Below are positions 49,365 through 59,971 of a stretch of DNA of 64,000 nt, piece after piece (within the stretch, counting starts at the first letter, position 1; each line of letters starts with the position of its first letter). Location of the stretch: the NCBI RefSeq assembly GCF_013177695.1, contig NZ_WOEY01000115.1, positions 62,001-126,000 on the forward strand, given 5' to 3'. This DNA comes from Paraburkholderia solitsugae. GTDB lineage: Bacteria; Pseudomonadota; Gammaproteobacteria; Burkholderiales; Burkholderiaceae. The position numbers and the translations under genes were made by a program. The notes below the pieces were generated by a model. It made no database searches. It was given only the letters and a program-made list of their open reading frames with translations, and was not told the origin of the DNA.

Positions 49365-50663
49365 ATGAAAAAAGGCTTCTACACAATCATCGCGGCGCAG
49401 TTCATTTCGTCGCTCGCGGACAATGCACTGCTGATCGCCGCCATCGCCGTGCTATCGGTGATCCGTTCGGCCGCCTGGGTCACGCCGCTGCTGCAGATGT
49501 TCTTCACCCTCTCCTACGTGTTGCTCGCCCCCTTCGTCGGCGCGTTCGCCGACGCGATGCAAAAGCGGCACGTCATGTTCGTCTCCAATGCGCTCAAGGC
49601 GAGCGGCTGCCTGATGATGATCGCCGGTGTTCATCCGATGATCGCGTACGGCGTGGTCGGCTTTGGCGCGGCCGCGTATTCGCCGGCCAAGTACGGCATT
49701 CTCACCGAACTCCTGCCCGCGGAAAAACTCGTCAAGGCGAACGCCTGGCTCGAATCGGCCACCGTCCTGTCGACCATTGTCGGCACGATGGTCGGCGGCG
49801 CGCTGATCAGCACCCTCGCCGACAAATTCGTCGCGCATGCGCATTTGCCGCTGATCCGCTCCTCCGCCGATCTGGCCATGTTCGCGGTGATGGTCACCTA
49901 TGCCGTCGCGGCGGGGATCAACATCTTCATTCCCGACACCGGCGCGCGTTATCCGAATCGTTTGACTGAGCCGAAAAAACTGGTCGGCGACTTCTATCAC
50001 TGCTTCAACGTGCTGTGGGCCGACAAGCTCGCGCAGATCGCGCTGTGGGTCACGACGCTGATGTGGGGCGGTGCGGTCACGCTGCAATTGCTGGTGCTCA
50101 AATGGGCGAACGTGAACCTTGGCTTGTCGCTGTCGAAGGCCGCCGTGATGCAAGGCGTCACGGGTCTCGGCATCGCCGTCGGCGCGGCTGCCGCGGCCGC
50201 GCTGATTCCGTTGCGCAAGTCGCTGCGCGTACTGCCGATCGGCATCCTCACCGGCGCGGTGGCGATCGCCGTGGCGTTCTACAACAAGGACTTGTTTCCA
50301 GCGGGCGCCGGCATTCGTATCGGCTCGTATGTCCTGCCGATCTATATCCTGCTCGCCTATCCGCTGATGATCCTGCTCGGCGCGCTGTCCGGCTTTTTTA
50401 TCGTGCCGATGAACGCGATACTCCAGCATCGCGGCGCGACGCTCCTCTCCGCGGGGCATTCAATCGCCGTGCAGAATTTCAACCAGAATCTGGCCGTTCT
50501 GCTGATGCTTGGCGCCTACGCGATACTGCTCACCGCAAAGATGCCGGCGCAATGGATCATCGTCGTGTTCGGCAGTTTCATCACATTCATGATGTGGCTC
50601 GCCAAACGGCGCAGTGCTGTGAATGAGCGCACGGTGGATATGCGGGCATTGGTGGAAGAATGA
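49365..50663 (+). CDS. lplT: Lysophospholipid transporter LplT-like MFS protein (copy 2)
   Basis: It is 432 residues, start ATG at 49365 giving MKKGFYTIIAAQFISSLADN. It shares YSPAKYGILTELLP, IPDTGARYP and FFIVPMNAILQHRG with the first copy at 1018-2325, so the two are clear paralogues about 47 kb apart. It has 12 predicted membrane segments. The neighbours are suhB and mutS, not an acyltransferase gene. A functional difference between copies cannot be read from sequence. Confidence 0.9.
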   Translation: MKKGFYTIIAAQFISSLADNALLIAAIAVLSVIRSAAWVTPLLQMFFTLSYVLLAPFVGAFADAMQKRHVMFVSNALKASGCLMMIAGVHPMIAYGVVGFGAAAYSPAKYGILTELLPAEKLVKANAWLESATVLSTIVGTMVGGALISTLADKFVAHAHLPLIRSSADLAMFAVMVTYAVAAGINIFIPDTGARYPNRLTEPKKLVGDFYHCFNVLWADKLAQIALWVTTLMWGGAVTLQLLVLKWANVNLGLSLSKAAVMQGVTGLGIAVGAAAAAALIPLRKSLRVLPIGILTGAVAIAVAFYNKDLFPAGAGIRIGSYVLPIYILLAYPLMILLGALSGFFIVPMNAILQHRGATLLSAGHSIAVQNFNQNLAVLLMLGAYAILLTAKMPAQWIIVVFGSFITFMMWLAKRRSAVNERTVDMRALVEE

Positions 50664-50809
50664 CGGCATGGCGAGCGTCGCCCGGCTGGCACGAGAATTT
50701 GCATTGCGCTCTGAAATGCTTTGCGGATTGGCCGTTCGGCCAGGGTCCGCTCGCCGCGCCGGCAGGTTAAACTCACGCCCTGAACAGCTAACGCAAGAAG
50801 ACACCGAGG

Positions 50810-53497
50810 ATGGGTATTCAAACCGCAGCGGCCAATGACGTCGCACAACACACGCCCATGATGCAGCAGTACCTTCGCATCAAGGCGGATCATCCGGGCA
50901 CGCTGGTGTTCTACCGGATGGGCGACTTTTACGAGCTCTTTTTCGAAGATGCGGAAAAGGCCGCCCGTCTGCTCGATTTAACATTGACGCAGCGCGGCGC
51001 ATCGGCCGGCAATCCGATCAAGATGGCGGGTGTGCCGCATCACGCGGTGGAACAGTATCTGGCCAAGCTGGTGAAGCTCGGCGAATCCGTCGCGATTTGC
51101 GAACAGATCGGCGATCCGGCTACATCGAAAGGACCCGTCGAGCGCAAAGTCGTGCGCGTGGTCACGCCGGGCACGCTGACGGACGCGGCACTTCTGTCCG
51201 ACAAGAGCGACGTCTATCTGATGGCGCTGTGCGTCGCGCATAACCGCCGCGGCGTCGCAACGGGCGTCGGGCTCGCGTGGCTGAATCTGGCGAGCGGCGC
51301 ATTGCGCCTCGCCGAAGTTGCGCCCGACCAGGTAGCCGCCGCGCTCGAACGGATTCGTCCCGCAGAAATTCTGGTAGCCGATACTTCCGCCGAGTCCGCG
51401 AGCTGGACGCCGCCCGTCAACGCGGGCGCCCTCACCCGCGTACCGGTCTGGCACTTCGATATCGCCTCGGGCACGCAGCGTCTGTGCGATCAACTGGAAG
51501 TGGCCGGCCTCGACGGCTTCGGCGCGCATTCGCTGACGGCGGCATGCGGCGCGGCGGGTGCACTGCTGCTGTATGCGGCGGCCACGCAAGGCCAGCAATT
51601 GCGTCACGTGCGCAGCCTGAAGGTCGAGTACGAGTCCGAATATATCGGGCTCGACCCCGCTACGCGCCGCAATCTTGAACTCACGGAAACGCTGCGCGGC
51701 ACCGAATCGCCCACGCTGTGCTCGCTGCTCGACACCTGTTGCACGACGATGGGCAGCCGTCTGTTACGTCACTGGCTGCATCATCCCCCGCGCGAAGCCG
51801 CTGTGGCACAAGCACGTCAGCAGGCCATCGGCGCATTGCTCGACGCGCCGCCGGCAGCAAGCGTTGACACGCTGCGCGGCGCGTTGCGGCAGATCTCCGA
51901 CATCGAGCGGATTACCGGGCGTCTCGCGCTGCTGTCGGCGCGGCCTCGCGATCTGTCGAGCCTGCGCGATACGTTCATCGCCTTGCCCGAGTTGCGCGCG
52001 CAACTCGCAGCCGTTTCGTCCAATGCGGATTCGCTGGCGCGTATCGACGCGTCGCTCGAACCGCCGCAAGCGTGCGTCGAACTGCTCAAGCGCGCGGTCG
52101 CACAGGAGCCATCCGCGATGGTGCGCGACGGCGGCGTGATCGCGCGCGGCTACGACGCGGAACTCGATGAGTTGCGAGATATTTCGGAGAACTGCGGGCA
52201 GTTTCTGATCGACCTCGAAACGCGCGAACGGGCACGCACCGGCATCGGCAATCTGCGCGTCGAGTACAACAAGGTGCACGGCTTCTATATCGAAGTCACG
52301 CGCGGCCAGACTGACAAGGTACCGGACGATTACCGCCGCCGTCAGACGCTGAAAAACGCCGAGCGTTACATCACGCCGGAACTGAAAACGTTCGAAGACA
52401 AGGCGCTGTCCGCACAGGAACGCGCGCTGGCCCGCGAGCGCTCGCTTTACGACGCGCTGCTGCAAGCGCTGCTGCCTTTTATCCCGGACTGCCAGCGGGT
52501 CGCCGCGGCGCTCGCCGAACTCGATCTGCTGGCGGCCTTCGCCGAACGCGCCCGCGCACTCGATTGGGTCGCGCCGACGTTTTCGCCCGATACCGGCATC
52601 GAAATCGAACAGGGCCGGCATCCGGTCGTCGAGGCGCAGGTCGAGCAATTCATCGCTAACGATTGCACGCTCACGCCCGAGCGCAAACTGCTGCTGATTA
52701 CTGGCCCGAACATGGGCGGTAAGTCGACCTTCATGCGGCAGACCGCGCTGATCGCGTTGCTGGCGTATGTCGGCAGCTATGTGCCGGCACGGCGCGCGGC
52801 ATTCGGTCCGATCGACCGCATCTTCACGCGAATTGGCGCAGCGGACGATCTGGCCGGCGGCCGTTCGACCTTCATGGTGGAGATGACGGAAGCGGCGGCG
52901 ATCCTGAACGACGCGACACCGCAAAGTCTCGTGCTGATGGACGAGATCGGGCGCGGCACGTCGACCTTCGACGGCCTCGCGCTGGCCTGGGCCATCGCGC
53001 GGCATCTGCTCTCCCATAACGGTTGTCATACGCTGTTCGCCACGCACTACTTCGAATTGACGCAGTTGCCCGCCGAGTTTCCCCATGCGGCCAATGTGCA
53101 CCTCTCGGCGGTCGAGCATGGGCACGGCATCGTGTTCCTGCATGCGGTCAGTGAAGGCCCGGCGAATCAGAGCTACGGTTTGCAGGTCGCGCAACTGGCC
53201 GGTGTGCCGAACGCAGTGATTCGCGCAGCCCGCAAGCATCTCGCGCATCTCGAACAGCAATCGGCGGCGCAACCCGCACCGCAGCTCGATCTGTTCGCGG
53301 CCCCCATGCCCATGCTGGTCGAAGACGCCGACGACGACCGCGACACCAGGTCTGACTCAGCGGCGGTGTCGCCGGCCATGCAGGCACTCGTCGAACGTCT
53401 GCGCGCCATCGATCCGAACGATCTGCGGCCGCGCGAAGCGCTCGATCTGCTGTACGAACTGCACGAGCTGGCCGCCGCGCCGGATGCAGACCATTGA
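50810..53497 (+). CDS. mutS: DNA mismatch repair protein MutS
   Basis: It has 895 residues, near the usual size. The mismatch-wedge F-x-E is F40-Y41-E42 in [13 protein letters not shown]. Walker A is near residue 632, [16 protein letters not shown]. Then come [22 protein letters not shown] and THYFELT. The clamp and connector domains lie between. A C-terminal Asp-rich stretch follows the ATPase. The start is the ATG at 50810. It overlaps the next gene by 14 bp. Confidence 0.97.
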   Translation: MGIQTAAANDVAQHTPMMQQYLRIKADHPGTLVFYRMGDFYELFFEDAEKAARLLDLTLTQRGASAGNPIKMAGVPHHAVEQYLAKLVKLGESVAICEQIGDPATSKGPVERKVVRVVTPGTLTDAALLSDKSDVYLMALCVAHNRRGVATGVGLAWLNLASGALRLAEVAPDQVAAALERIRPAEILVADTSAESASWTPPVNAGALTRVPVWHFDIASGTQRLCDQLEVAGLDGFGAHSLTAACGAAGALLLYAAATQGQQLRHVRSLKVEYESEYIGLDPATRRNLELTETLRGTESPTLCSLLDTCCTTMGSRLLRHWLHHPPREAAVAQARQQAIGALLDAPPAASVDTLRGALRQISDIERITGRLALLSARPRDLSSLRDTFIALPELRAQLAAVSSNADSLARIDASLEPPQACVELLKRAVAQEPSAMVRDGGVIARGYDAELDELRDISENCGQFLIDLETRERARTGIGNLRVEYNKVHGFYIEVTRGQTDKVPDDYRRRQTLKNAERYITPELKTFEDKALSAQERALARERSLYDALLQALLPFIPDCQRVAAALAELDLLAAFAERARALDWVAPTFSPDTGIEIEQGRHPVVEAQVEQFIANDCTLTPERKLLLITGPNMGGKSTFMRQTALIALLAYVGSYVPARRAAFGPIDRIFTRIGAADDLAGGRSTFMVEMTEAAAILNDATPQSLVLMDEIGRGTSTFDGLALAWAIARHLLSHNGCHTLFATHYFELTQLPAEFPHAANVHLSAVEHGHGIVFLHAVSEGPANQSYGLQVAQLAGVPNAVIRAARKHLAHLEQQSAAQPAPQLDLFAAPMPMLVEDADDDRDTRSDSAAVSPAMQALVERLRAIDPNDLRPREALDLLYELHELAAAPDADH

Positions 53498-54854
53498 CGC
53501 ACACAGGCGCTCGCCGCGCCCGCGCAAACGTTGCGCGGCGCTGACCCTCGCCCGCACGCTCACGGGCGGCCTCGTGCCGCTGGTGGCGCTCGTGGCGTTC
53601 GCCCCTCTCGCGCACGCCGAAGCGCCGCGCTATGCCTTCGCGGTCATCGCCAACACGATGCAAAGCCCCGCCGACGAAGCGCCCACGCAACGGTTGATCG
53701 AGGCGATCAGCCGCGAGCGCGAAGTATCGTTCATCGTCTACGACGGGAATCTGAAGGGCGCGAAAGAAGCGTGCCGCGATGCGTTATACGAACGGCGCCA
53801 CGCGCTGCTCGAAACGTCGCGACCCGCTCTCTTCTTCATTCCAGGCCAGCACGACTGGACCGATTGCGGCACGGCTGAGGCCGGCGGCTTCGACCCGGTC
53901 GAGCGGCTCGATCAGCTACGCCAGACCCTGTTCACCGACTCCACGTCGATGGGTCAGAACCCGATCGCATTGACGCGCGAGAGTGAAGTGTCGCGCTTTC
54001 GTCCGTTTCGGGAGAACGTGCGCTGGCAAGTCGGCGATACCGTGTTTATCGGTCTGAACGCGCCGAGTCCGAACAATCACTACCTGACCGCGGGCGGCCG
54101 CAACGGTGAGTTCGAAGATCGCGTGATCGCCAATGCATTCTGGCTCGAGCACGCTGCCGAATACGCGAAACGCCGCGACGCGCGCGCGATTGTCGTGTTC
54201 ATTCAGGGCGACCCTGATCCAGAGCGTTACGAACGGCCCGACCGTTTTGCGTGGCTGCGCTTTGCTCGCAATACGCGCCGCGACGGTTTTCTGGAATTCA
54301 AACGCAGCCTCGTCAAACTCGCGCAGATTTTTCGCGGACCCGTGCTGGTGATTCATTGCGACGATGAACGCACGAGCGCCGGCTTCGCGATCGATCAGCC
54401 GCTACGCAATGACAAGGGGATGCTGGTGACGAATCTCACGCGTGTCGCGCTTGCGCCGCATGATCGTCTTAACCAGTGGATTCAGATTGACGCGGATCTC
54501 GGCAAGAAACCGCCGTTCCGCGTGAGTGTGCGCGATGTGCCGAGGCAAATGCCGATGCCCACGGCGCCGCCTGTGCAGCCGCGCGAAGAGCCGGCAGCTT
54601 CGATGCCGGCCGTGCCTGCGTTAGGCCCGGCCTCCGAGTTGCCGCCGTTGTTGCCGACGCCCGGGCAGCCACAACCGCTTCAGCAGCAGCCCGACCAGCC
54701 GCAATACAAACCGGCGGACGACGGCAACGGCGAGTATGGACCCGCCATGTCCGCCCCGCCCGCTTCGGCCGCCCCGCCTGTTTTGCCGCGTGCACCGGGT
54801 CCGTCCTCAGGTGCGCCCGGCACGCCCGCAAGCTCAGTGCAGCGTGGGCCCTGA
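53484..54854 (+). CDS. Exported metallophosphoesterase-like protein, Pro-rich tail
   Basis: It has 456 residues. An Arg-rich N-terminus and hydrophobic core ([16 protein letters not shown]) form a signal peptide. The domain at residues about 48-350 resembles calcineurin-like phosphoesterases ([38 protein letters not shown]), but the usual GDxx and GNHD/E motifs are not intact: GQHDW stands where GNHE is expected. The last 95 residues are Pro-rich ([22 protein letters not shown]). It starts inside mutS and ends inside slyD's 3' end. Role unknown. Confidence 0.8.
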   Translation: MQTIDAHRRSPRPRKRCAALTLARTLTGGLVPLVALVAFAPLAHAEAPRYAFAVIANTMQSPADEAPTQRLIEAISREREVSFIVYDGNLKGAKEACRDALYERRHALLETSRPALFFIPGQHDWTDCGTAEAGGFDPVERLDQLRQTLFTDSTSMGQNPIALTRESEVSRFRPFRENVRWQVGDTVFIGLNAPSPNNHYLTAGGRNGEFEDRVIANAFWLEHAAEYAKRRDARAIVVFIQGDPDPERYERPDRFAWLRFARNTRRDGFLEFKRSLVKLAQIFRGPVLVIHCDDERTSAGFAIDQPLRNDKGMLVTNLTRVALAPHDRLNQWIQIDADLGKKPPFRVSVRDVPRQMPMPTAPPVQPREEPAASMPAVPALGPASELPPLLPTPGQPQPLQQQPDQPQYKPADDGNGEYGPAMSAPPASAAPPVLPRAPGPSSGAPGTPASSVQRGP

Positions 54855-55376
54855 CTTTTCGTCTTCGGCTTCGTCGTCATCGTCGTCGAGGACTTCGAGG
54901 CCATCGGCGCCATGCGCGTGTTCGTGCTGGATTTCGTCTTCGGTAGCCGGGCGCACGTCCTTGACCGTCAACGCGAAACGCAGCGCCATGCCGGCGAGCG
55001 GATGGTTGCCGTCGAGCACGACTTTGTCTTCTGCCACGTCGGTCACCACGTAGACGAGCGAATCGAGATCGTCATCGCCTTCTTCCGGCGTGCCCTCGAA
55101 TTGCATGCCGACTTCGAGCGGTTCCGGGAAGCGATCGCGCGGCTCGATCTTCACGAGATCGGGGTCGTACTCGCCGAACGCGTCTTGCGGCTCGAGCTGG
55201 ATCTGAGTCTCGAAGCCGGCCTCGTGGCCGTCGAGCTCTTCCTCGATCTTGGGGAACGTGCCATCATAGCCGCCGTGCAGATAGACCATCGGCTCGTCGC
55301 TTTCTTCAATCAGATTGCCCTGCGCATCCGATAGCTTATAAGCGACCGACACGACGGTGTTCTTTGCGATTTTCAT
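54834..55376 (-). CDS. slyD: FKBP-type peptidyl-prolyl isomerase SlyD
   Basis: It has 180 residues from the ATG at 55376, MKIAKNTVVSVAYKLSDAQG. The FKBP core includes YLHGGYDG, AGFETQIQLEPQDAFGEYDPDLV and the insert-in-flap chaperone domain. The C-terminus has a short His pair and an Asp/Glu-rich run, a reduced form of the metal-binding tail of enteric SlyD. It is convergent with the preceding gene, their ends overlapping by 21 bp. Confidence 0.93.
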   Translation of the reverse strand: MKIAKNTVVSVAYKLSDAQGNLIEESDEPMVYLHGGYDGTFPKIEEELDGHEAGFETQIQLEPQDAFGEYDPDLVKIEPRDRFPEPLEVGMQFEGTPEEGDDDLDSLVYVVTDVAEDKVVLDGNHPLAGMALRFALTVKDVRPATEDEIQHEHAHGADGLEVLDDDDDEAEDEKSGPTLH

Positions 55377-55408
55377 TCGATTCTCCAGAATACAACTCAC
55401 ATTATACG

Positions 55409-56659
55409 ATGCCCAAGCGGCCCACTGACCACCCGGCCGATGCAGGTTCGGCACGGAATTCTTCATCGGCTTCAAAGCCGGCGCTCCCAATTCTCCCGCC
55501 CTCGCCCGACACGCCCACGCCGTTGCTCGGCAATCTGACACCGTCGCAATTCATGCGCCGGTACTGGCAGAAAAAGCCGCTATTGATCCGCCAGGCGATC
55601 CCGAACGTGGAGGCGCCGCTGTCGCGCGACGCGTTTTTCGAGCTGGCCGATCAGGACGAAGTCGAAGCGCGTCTGATCACGCACTTTCGCAACAAATGGC
55701 AACTGGAGCACGGCCCGTTCGCGCCAGATGAACTGCCGTCGCTCAAGCAGCGTGCCTGGACGCTGCTCGTGCAAGGCGTGGATCTTTACGACGATCGCGC
55801 GCGTGCCTTGCTCGACCGCTTCCGCTTCGTGCCGGACGCGCGTCTGGACGATCTGATGATTTCGTATGCAAGCGATGGCGGCGGCGTCGGCCCCCACTTC
55901 GATTCCTACGATGTGTTTCTTTTGCAAGTAAAAGGTAAGCGCCGGTGGCGGATCAGTGCGCAGAAAGATCTGACGCTCCAACCGGGTTTGCCGTTGAAAG
56001 TTTTACAGCATTTCGAGCCGGAAGAGGAATGGCTGCTTGAGCCGGGTGACATGTTGTACCTGCCACCGCATATCGCCCATGACGGTATCGCCGAAGGCGA
56101 ATGCATGACCTGCTCGATCGGCTTTCGCGCCCCGTCCGCCGGCGAGTTGACCGCGCAGTTCCTCTATCATCTGGCCGAACGCGGCGAGTCGGCCGCGCGG
56201 CCCGATGCGCTTTATCGCGACCCGCAACAACCCGCCGTCGAGCGCCCGGCAGAACTGCCCGCAGCCTTGATCGAACGCGTTGGCGCGATCCTTGCGGGAG
56301 TCAAATGGAGTGAGCAGGACATTGCGTCGTTCCTTGGCACGTACCTCAGCGAACCGAAGCCGAGCGTCGTCTTTGATCCGCCGCAACGGCCGCTTAATGC
56401 AGCTCGTTTCATCAGTCAGGCATCGAAGTCCGGTATTCGGCTCGACCGCAAGACTAATTTGTTGTACAACCGCCGTTTTTTCTTCGTAAATGGAGAGGAA
56501 ACGCCGTTTGAGAGCGCGAAAAAGTGGTTGTTTGACCTCGCTGACCACCGGTGTATGAGTGCGAAACGCTTTGTAACACTCTCGCACGATTCGGCGGTGA
56601 CAGCACTGCTGCACGAGTGGTATTGTGCGGGCTGGATACAAGTGGGCGAGCTTGCGTAA
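55409..56659 (+). CDS. JmjC-type ribosomal oxygenase (RoxA/YcfD-like)
   Basis: It has 416 residues, 2-oxoglutarate/Fe(II) family; E. coli YcfD hydroxylates Arg81 of ribosomal protein L16. The HxD facial triad is H163 and D165 in GVGPHFDSYDVFLLQVKGKRRW, with the distal His at 224 in PPHIAHDG. The C-terminal wing-helix part follows. It has about 40 more N-terminal residues than YcfD, Ser/Pro-rich. It is divergent from slyD with 32 bp between starts. Substrate is inferred. Confidence 0.9.
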   Translation: MPKRPTDHPADAGSARNSSSASKPALPILPPSPDTPTPLLGNLTPSQFMRRYWQKKPLLIRQAIPNVEAPLSRDAFFELADQDEVEARLITHFRNKWQLEHGPFAPDELPSLKQRAWTLLVQGVDLYDDRARALLDRFRFVPDARLDDLMISYASDGGGVGPHFDSYDVFLLQVKGKRRWRISAQKDLTLQPGLPLKVLQHFEPEEEWLLEPGDMLYLPPHIAHDGIAEGECMTCSIGFRAPSAGELTAQFLYHLAERGESAARPDALYRDPQQPAVERPAELPAALIERVGAILAGVKWSEQDIASFLGTYLSEPKPSVVFDPPQRPLNAARFISQASKSGIRLDRKTNLLYNRRFFFVNGEETPFESAKKWLFDLADHRCMSAKRFVTLSHDSAVTALLHEWYCAGWIQVGELA

Positions 56660-56890
56660 CTCTGCCCGCCTGTTATACCGTACTGTGAAATTTTGTATGA
56701 GAAAGACAACGTATTGACCCCGGATTTATGGATTGTCAGTACGAAAGTGCATATAATTTCCGCCCAAGCCGTAGGGAAGATTCTAGCTCGTCAAAAGAGC
56801 GTCTCCACCAGCGGCCCAGGTCGGTGTTGGAGCACATTACCGGTATTATTTTGCGCTGTTGCTTACCTTTAACCATAAAAGGACGTGATC

Positions 56891-57157
56891 ATGAAGAAAT
56901 CCCTCCTCGTAGCATCCCTGTTGGCAGCTGTGGCACTGGCTGCATGCAACAAGAGCAGCGATCAGGCAGCTACGACCGCAGCTAGCGACGCAACGGCTGC
57001 TGCTTCGTCAGCAACTGCTGCCGCTTCGGACGTTTCGGCTGCTGCTTCGGGTGCGGCTGCTGCTGCGAGCGACGCTGCTGCTTCGGCTACGGCCGCTGCT
57101 TCGGATGCAACGGCTGCCGCTTCGGTTGCTGCTCCGGCTTCGGGCGCAAGCCAGTAA
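56891..57157 (+). CDS. Ala-rich small lipoprotein
   Basis: This 88-residue predicted lipoprotein starts at the ATG at 56891, with an aagga site upstream. The signal ends in the lipobox ALAAC near residue 20. The mature part is almost wholly Ala, Ser, Asp and Thr in repeated ASDATAAAS-type units, with a periodicity near 11 residues, compatible with a long helix (like Lpp-style or other coiled spacers). It stands alone between hairpins. Function unknown. Confidence 0.85.
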   Translation: MKKSLLVASLLAAVALAACNKSSDQAATTAASDATAAASSATAAASDVSAAASGAAAAASDAAASATAAASDATAAASVAAPASGASQ

Positions 57158-57193
57158 GCTGTCGCATAGGGTTCGCCTCTGGGCGAAAACTGC

Positions 57194-57220
57194 CTCGGGA
57201 AATCACCTCGATTTCCCGAG
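57194..57220. repeat. Hairpin after the Ala-rich lipoprotein gene
   Basis: The stem ctcgggaaatc (57194-57204) pairs with gatttcccgag (57210-57220). No T-run follows; it probably stabilises the mRNA end upstream of the next terminator. Confidence 0.7.
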
Positions 57221-57229
57221 ACAGTAAAG

Positions 57230-57263
57230 CAAAACGCCACGGATTCACATCCGTGGCGTTTTG
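57230..57263 (+). terminator. Terminator between the lipoprotein gene and yoaA-like gene
   Basis: A perfect 14-bp stem, caaaacgccacgga with tccgtggcgttttg, closes on a six-base loop. It contains the T-run on the + strand and a symmetric A-run, so it may serve both convergent genes. Confidence 0.85.
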
Positions 57264-57297
57264 TCATTTAAGCGCCGCTTTTTACAACGGCATTCAC

Positions 57298-59580
57298 TTA
57301 ATCGTTTATTGAGCCCGGCGTTGCGTTCTCTTCGAAGAACTCGCGCACAACTTCGATCTCACGTGTGCGCTTGAATGGCGGCAGGCTCTGCCATATACGG
57401 CGCCCATACGGTTTGTCGACGAGACGCGTGTCGCAGATCATCAGCACGCCACGATCGGTCTCAGCGCGAATCAGACGGCCCGCGCCCTGCTTGAGCGTAA
57501 TCACTGCCTGCGGCAACTGATGGACCGCAAACGGGCTCAATCCCTTCTTCGTCAGCGCATCCAGACGCGCCGACAACACCGGGTCATCAGGCGGCGCGAA
57601 CGGCAGCTTGTCGATCACGACCAGCGAGAGCGCATCGCCACGCACGTCCACGCCCTCCCAGAAGCTTTGACTGCCCACCAGAATCGCATTGCCGTACGCA
57701 CGGAAGCGATCGAGCAACTCGGTGCGGCTCGCATCGCCCTGCACGAGCAGCGGATAGTTCCAGCCGCGCGCTTCAATGGCGTCGCGCAATTTAGCCGAGA
57801 TGCGGTCCACCGCGCGCAACGTCGTGCACAGCATGAATACGCCGCCACCCGATGCCTCGATCGCGGGCAATGCAGCGTCGAACACGGCGTCGGTAAACAT
57901 CGGCGACGACGGCTGCGGCAAATTACGCGGCACGTACAGAAGCCCTTGCGTCGGATAGTCGAAGGGACTTGGCAGCGTCATCGAACGTTTCGCGTTCAGG
58001 CCCATCTGCGCCGCATAGTGTGTGAAGTCGCCCCGCACCGACAACGTGGCCGACGTGAAGATCCACGCACGCGGCACGCCGGCACGCTGCTTCGCGAAGA
58101 TCGGCGCAACCGACAGCGGTGTTTCGTGCAACTGCACAGTGTGCGCAAAGACTTCGATCCAGCGCACCTTTTCATTCGGATCGGCCCGCTCGGCCTTGGT
58201 GTCAGCCGCGGCTTGCTCAGCGGCTGCGCGCTCGGTCTCGGTGGGTGGCGCGGTCCAACCCGCGAGCACGCCTTGCAGCTCGCGTGCGCGGCGCAAACAC
58301 GCGCCGATCGATTCGGCACGCTCGGCCTGACCGGCCAATGCCGAGGCCAATGCATCGAGTTCGGTTTCGAGCGTTTTGAGCGCGGGGAACAACGGATGAT
58401 CGTCGGGCAACTGGCCGATCGATAGACGCACCGAGTCTTCCTTGAACGCCAGCCGCACGTCGCGCGCAGCGCGTTCGAGCGTCGAGCCAAGCTTCACCCA
58501 GTCGACCGTTTCGCGCGCATGGCCCAGACCCTCAGCCACGGAATCGCGCGCGAGTTCGAGAAATTGCGTCGTGGAGAGCGTCTCGCCGAAGAACAGCGTC
58601 GCGGTCTCCGGCAGTTGATGCGCTTCGTCGAAGATAACGGTGTTGGCGGTCGGGAGCAATTCAGCCATGCCGGTATCGCGCAACATGATGTCGGCGAAAA
58701 ACAGATGGTGATTGACGACCACGATGTCGGCCTGCTGCGCCTCGCGGCGCGCCTGCATCACGAAGCACTCCTTGTAATGCGGGCACTCCTGGCCAAGACA
58801 GTTTTCACGCGTGGACGTGACCATCGACCACACCGCCGCCGTTTCCGGCACGCTCGCGAGTTCGGCCTTGTCACCGGTACGCGTGATCTTGGCGAAGCGA
58901 ATGATGTCCTGCAGATACGAGGTTTCCTGGCGCGACGGCAGACGGCCGTTATCCGCTGTGCGCTGCAGATAGTAATGGCACAGGTAGTTCACGCGGCCCT
59001 TGAGCATCGCCACCGACACCGGCACGGCGAGCGCGTCGCGCACGGTCGGAATGTCGCGCTGAAAGAGCTGATCCTGCAAATGCTTGGTGCCCGTGGAGAC
59101 GATCACCTTGCCGCCCCACAACATGGCCGGCACGAGATACGCATAGGTCTTGCCGGTGCCCGTACCGGCTTCCACGATCAGCGTGTTTTCGCTGCCGTCG
59201 AGACCGTTCGATTCGTCGTTTTCGGGGGTTTCGGTTGCAGCATCCGCGCCCGGCGATTGCAGACGCCGCGCGGGACGCTTTTGCGCTTCGAACATCGCGG
59301 GCTCGGGCATCGCGCGGCCCGACGCTTCCATGGCCGCCGCGACGGCGCGCGACATCTCGATCTGCGACGCGCGCGAACGATAGCCGTCGATCTGACGGGC
59401 AAGCAGGCCATTGTCGGCGAAGATATCGTCCAGTTCAGCGACGCGGCGCGGGTTCAATGACGCGGAGAGCGCTGACGTGGGCGCACGCGGTGCCGGAGCG
59501 CCGGCCACCGGAGCGTCGTCGCCCGCCGCGGCAGGCGGGGAAGTTTCAAGCGGTAAATTCAAGGCAAGCGTTTCCTGCAA
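57298..59580 (-). CDS. yoaA: ATP-dependent DNA helicase, DinG/YoaA (XPD-like)
   Basis: This 760-residue Fe-S superfamily 2 helicase unwinds damaged or structured DNA. Walker A is VEAGTGTGKTYAYLVPAML. The Fe-S cysteines lie in ENCLGQECPHYKECFV. DEAH in VIFDEAHQLPE and the late motif SFWEGVDVRGDALSLVVIDKLPFAPPDDP follow. The first 100 residues are Ala/Pro-rich and variable. It is 45 bp upstream of nothing on its strand except a YdcH-like gene at its 5' side. Confidence 0.93.
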   Translation of the reverse strand: MQETLALNLPLETSPPAAAGDDAPVAGAPAPRAPTSALSASLNPRRVAELDDIFADNGLLARQIDGYRSRASQIEMSRAVAAAMEASGRAMPEPAMFEAQKRPARRLQSPGADAATETPENDESNGLDGSENTLIVEAGTGTGKTYAYLVPAMLWGGKVIVSTGTKHLQDQLFQRDIPTVRDALAVPVSVAMLKGRVNYLCHYYLQRTADNGRLPSRQETSYLQDIIRFAKITRTGDKAELASVPETAAVWSMVTSTRENCLGQECPHYKECFVMQARREAQQADIVVVNHHLFFADIMLRDTGMAELLPTANTVIFDEAHQLPETATLFFGETLSTTQFLELARDSVAEGLGHARETVDWVKLGSTLERAARDVRLAFKEDSVRLSIGQLPDDHPLFPALKTLETELDALASALAGQAERAESIGACLRRARELQGVLAGWTAPPTETERAAAEQAAADTKAERADPNEKVRWIEVFAHTVQLHETPLSVAPIFAKQRAGVPRAWIFTSATLSVRGDFTHYAAQMGLNAKRSMTLPSPFDYPTQGLLYVPRNLPQPSSPMFTDAVFDAALPAIEASGGGVFMLCTTLRAVDRISAKLRDAIEARGWNYPLLVQGDASRTELLDRFRAYGNAILVGSQSFWEGVDVRGDALSLVVIDKLPFAPPDDPVLSARLDALTKKGLSPFAVHQLPQAVITLKQGAGRLIRAETDRGVLMICDTRLVDKPYGRRIWQSLPPFKRTREIEVVREFFEENATPGSIND

Positions 59581-59625
59581 AGTCCGGCGCGCGCGGCGCG
59601 ACCCGGCACCTGCCAGGCCACGAAC

Positions 59626-59844
59626 TCAGGCGCGTGCGTCCGGTTCGAGCTGCAATTGCAGCAAGATGATGGTGTCCTTGACTTTGAGTTTGCGCTTTTT
59701 CAGGCGCTGCAACTCGAAGTCGTCGATGCCGGGCTCATCCGACATTCGGTCGATCAAGCGATCGAGCCCACTATGCTCCGATTCCAGCTGCAGAATACGG
59801 TCGCGAAGTGTGTCCGTGGTGATGACGTGATGTTGATCGCGCAT
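59626..59844 (-). CDS. YdcH-family (DUF465) small protein
   Basis: This 72-residue helical protein (LRDRILQLESEHSGLDRLIDRM, FELQRLKKRKLKVKDTIILL) has the two-helix coiled-coil hairpin and LKKxKLxxKDxI signature of DUF465. Its function is not established. It lies 45 bp upstream of the yoaA-like gene on the same strand and may share its transcript. Confidence 0.88.
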   Translation of the reverse strand: MRDQHHVITTDTLRDRILQLESEHSGLDRLIDRMSDEPGIDDFELQRLKKRKLKVKDTIILLQLQLEPDARA

Positions 59845-59971
59845 GCTCGCCTCCTCTCGTAAGCGGCCCGGGCTGCGTGGTGCAGCCCGATGCCTGAGGT
59901 TGCTGTCCGGCTTAAAACGCGTTACTGCGACTACTGTCCTGCTACAACCCTACCAGAACCCGCTACAGCAC

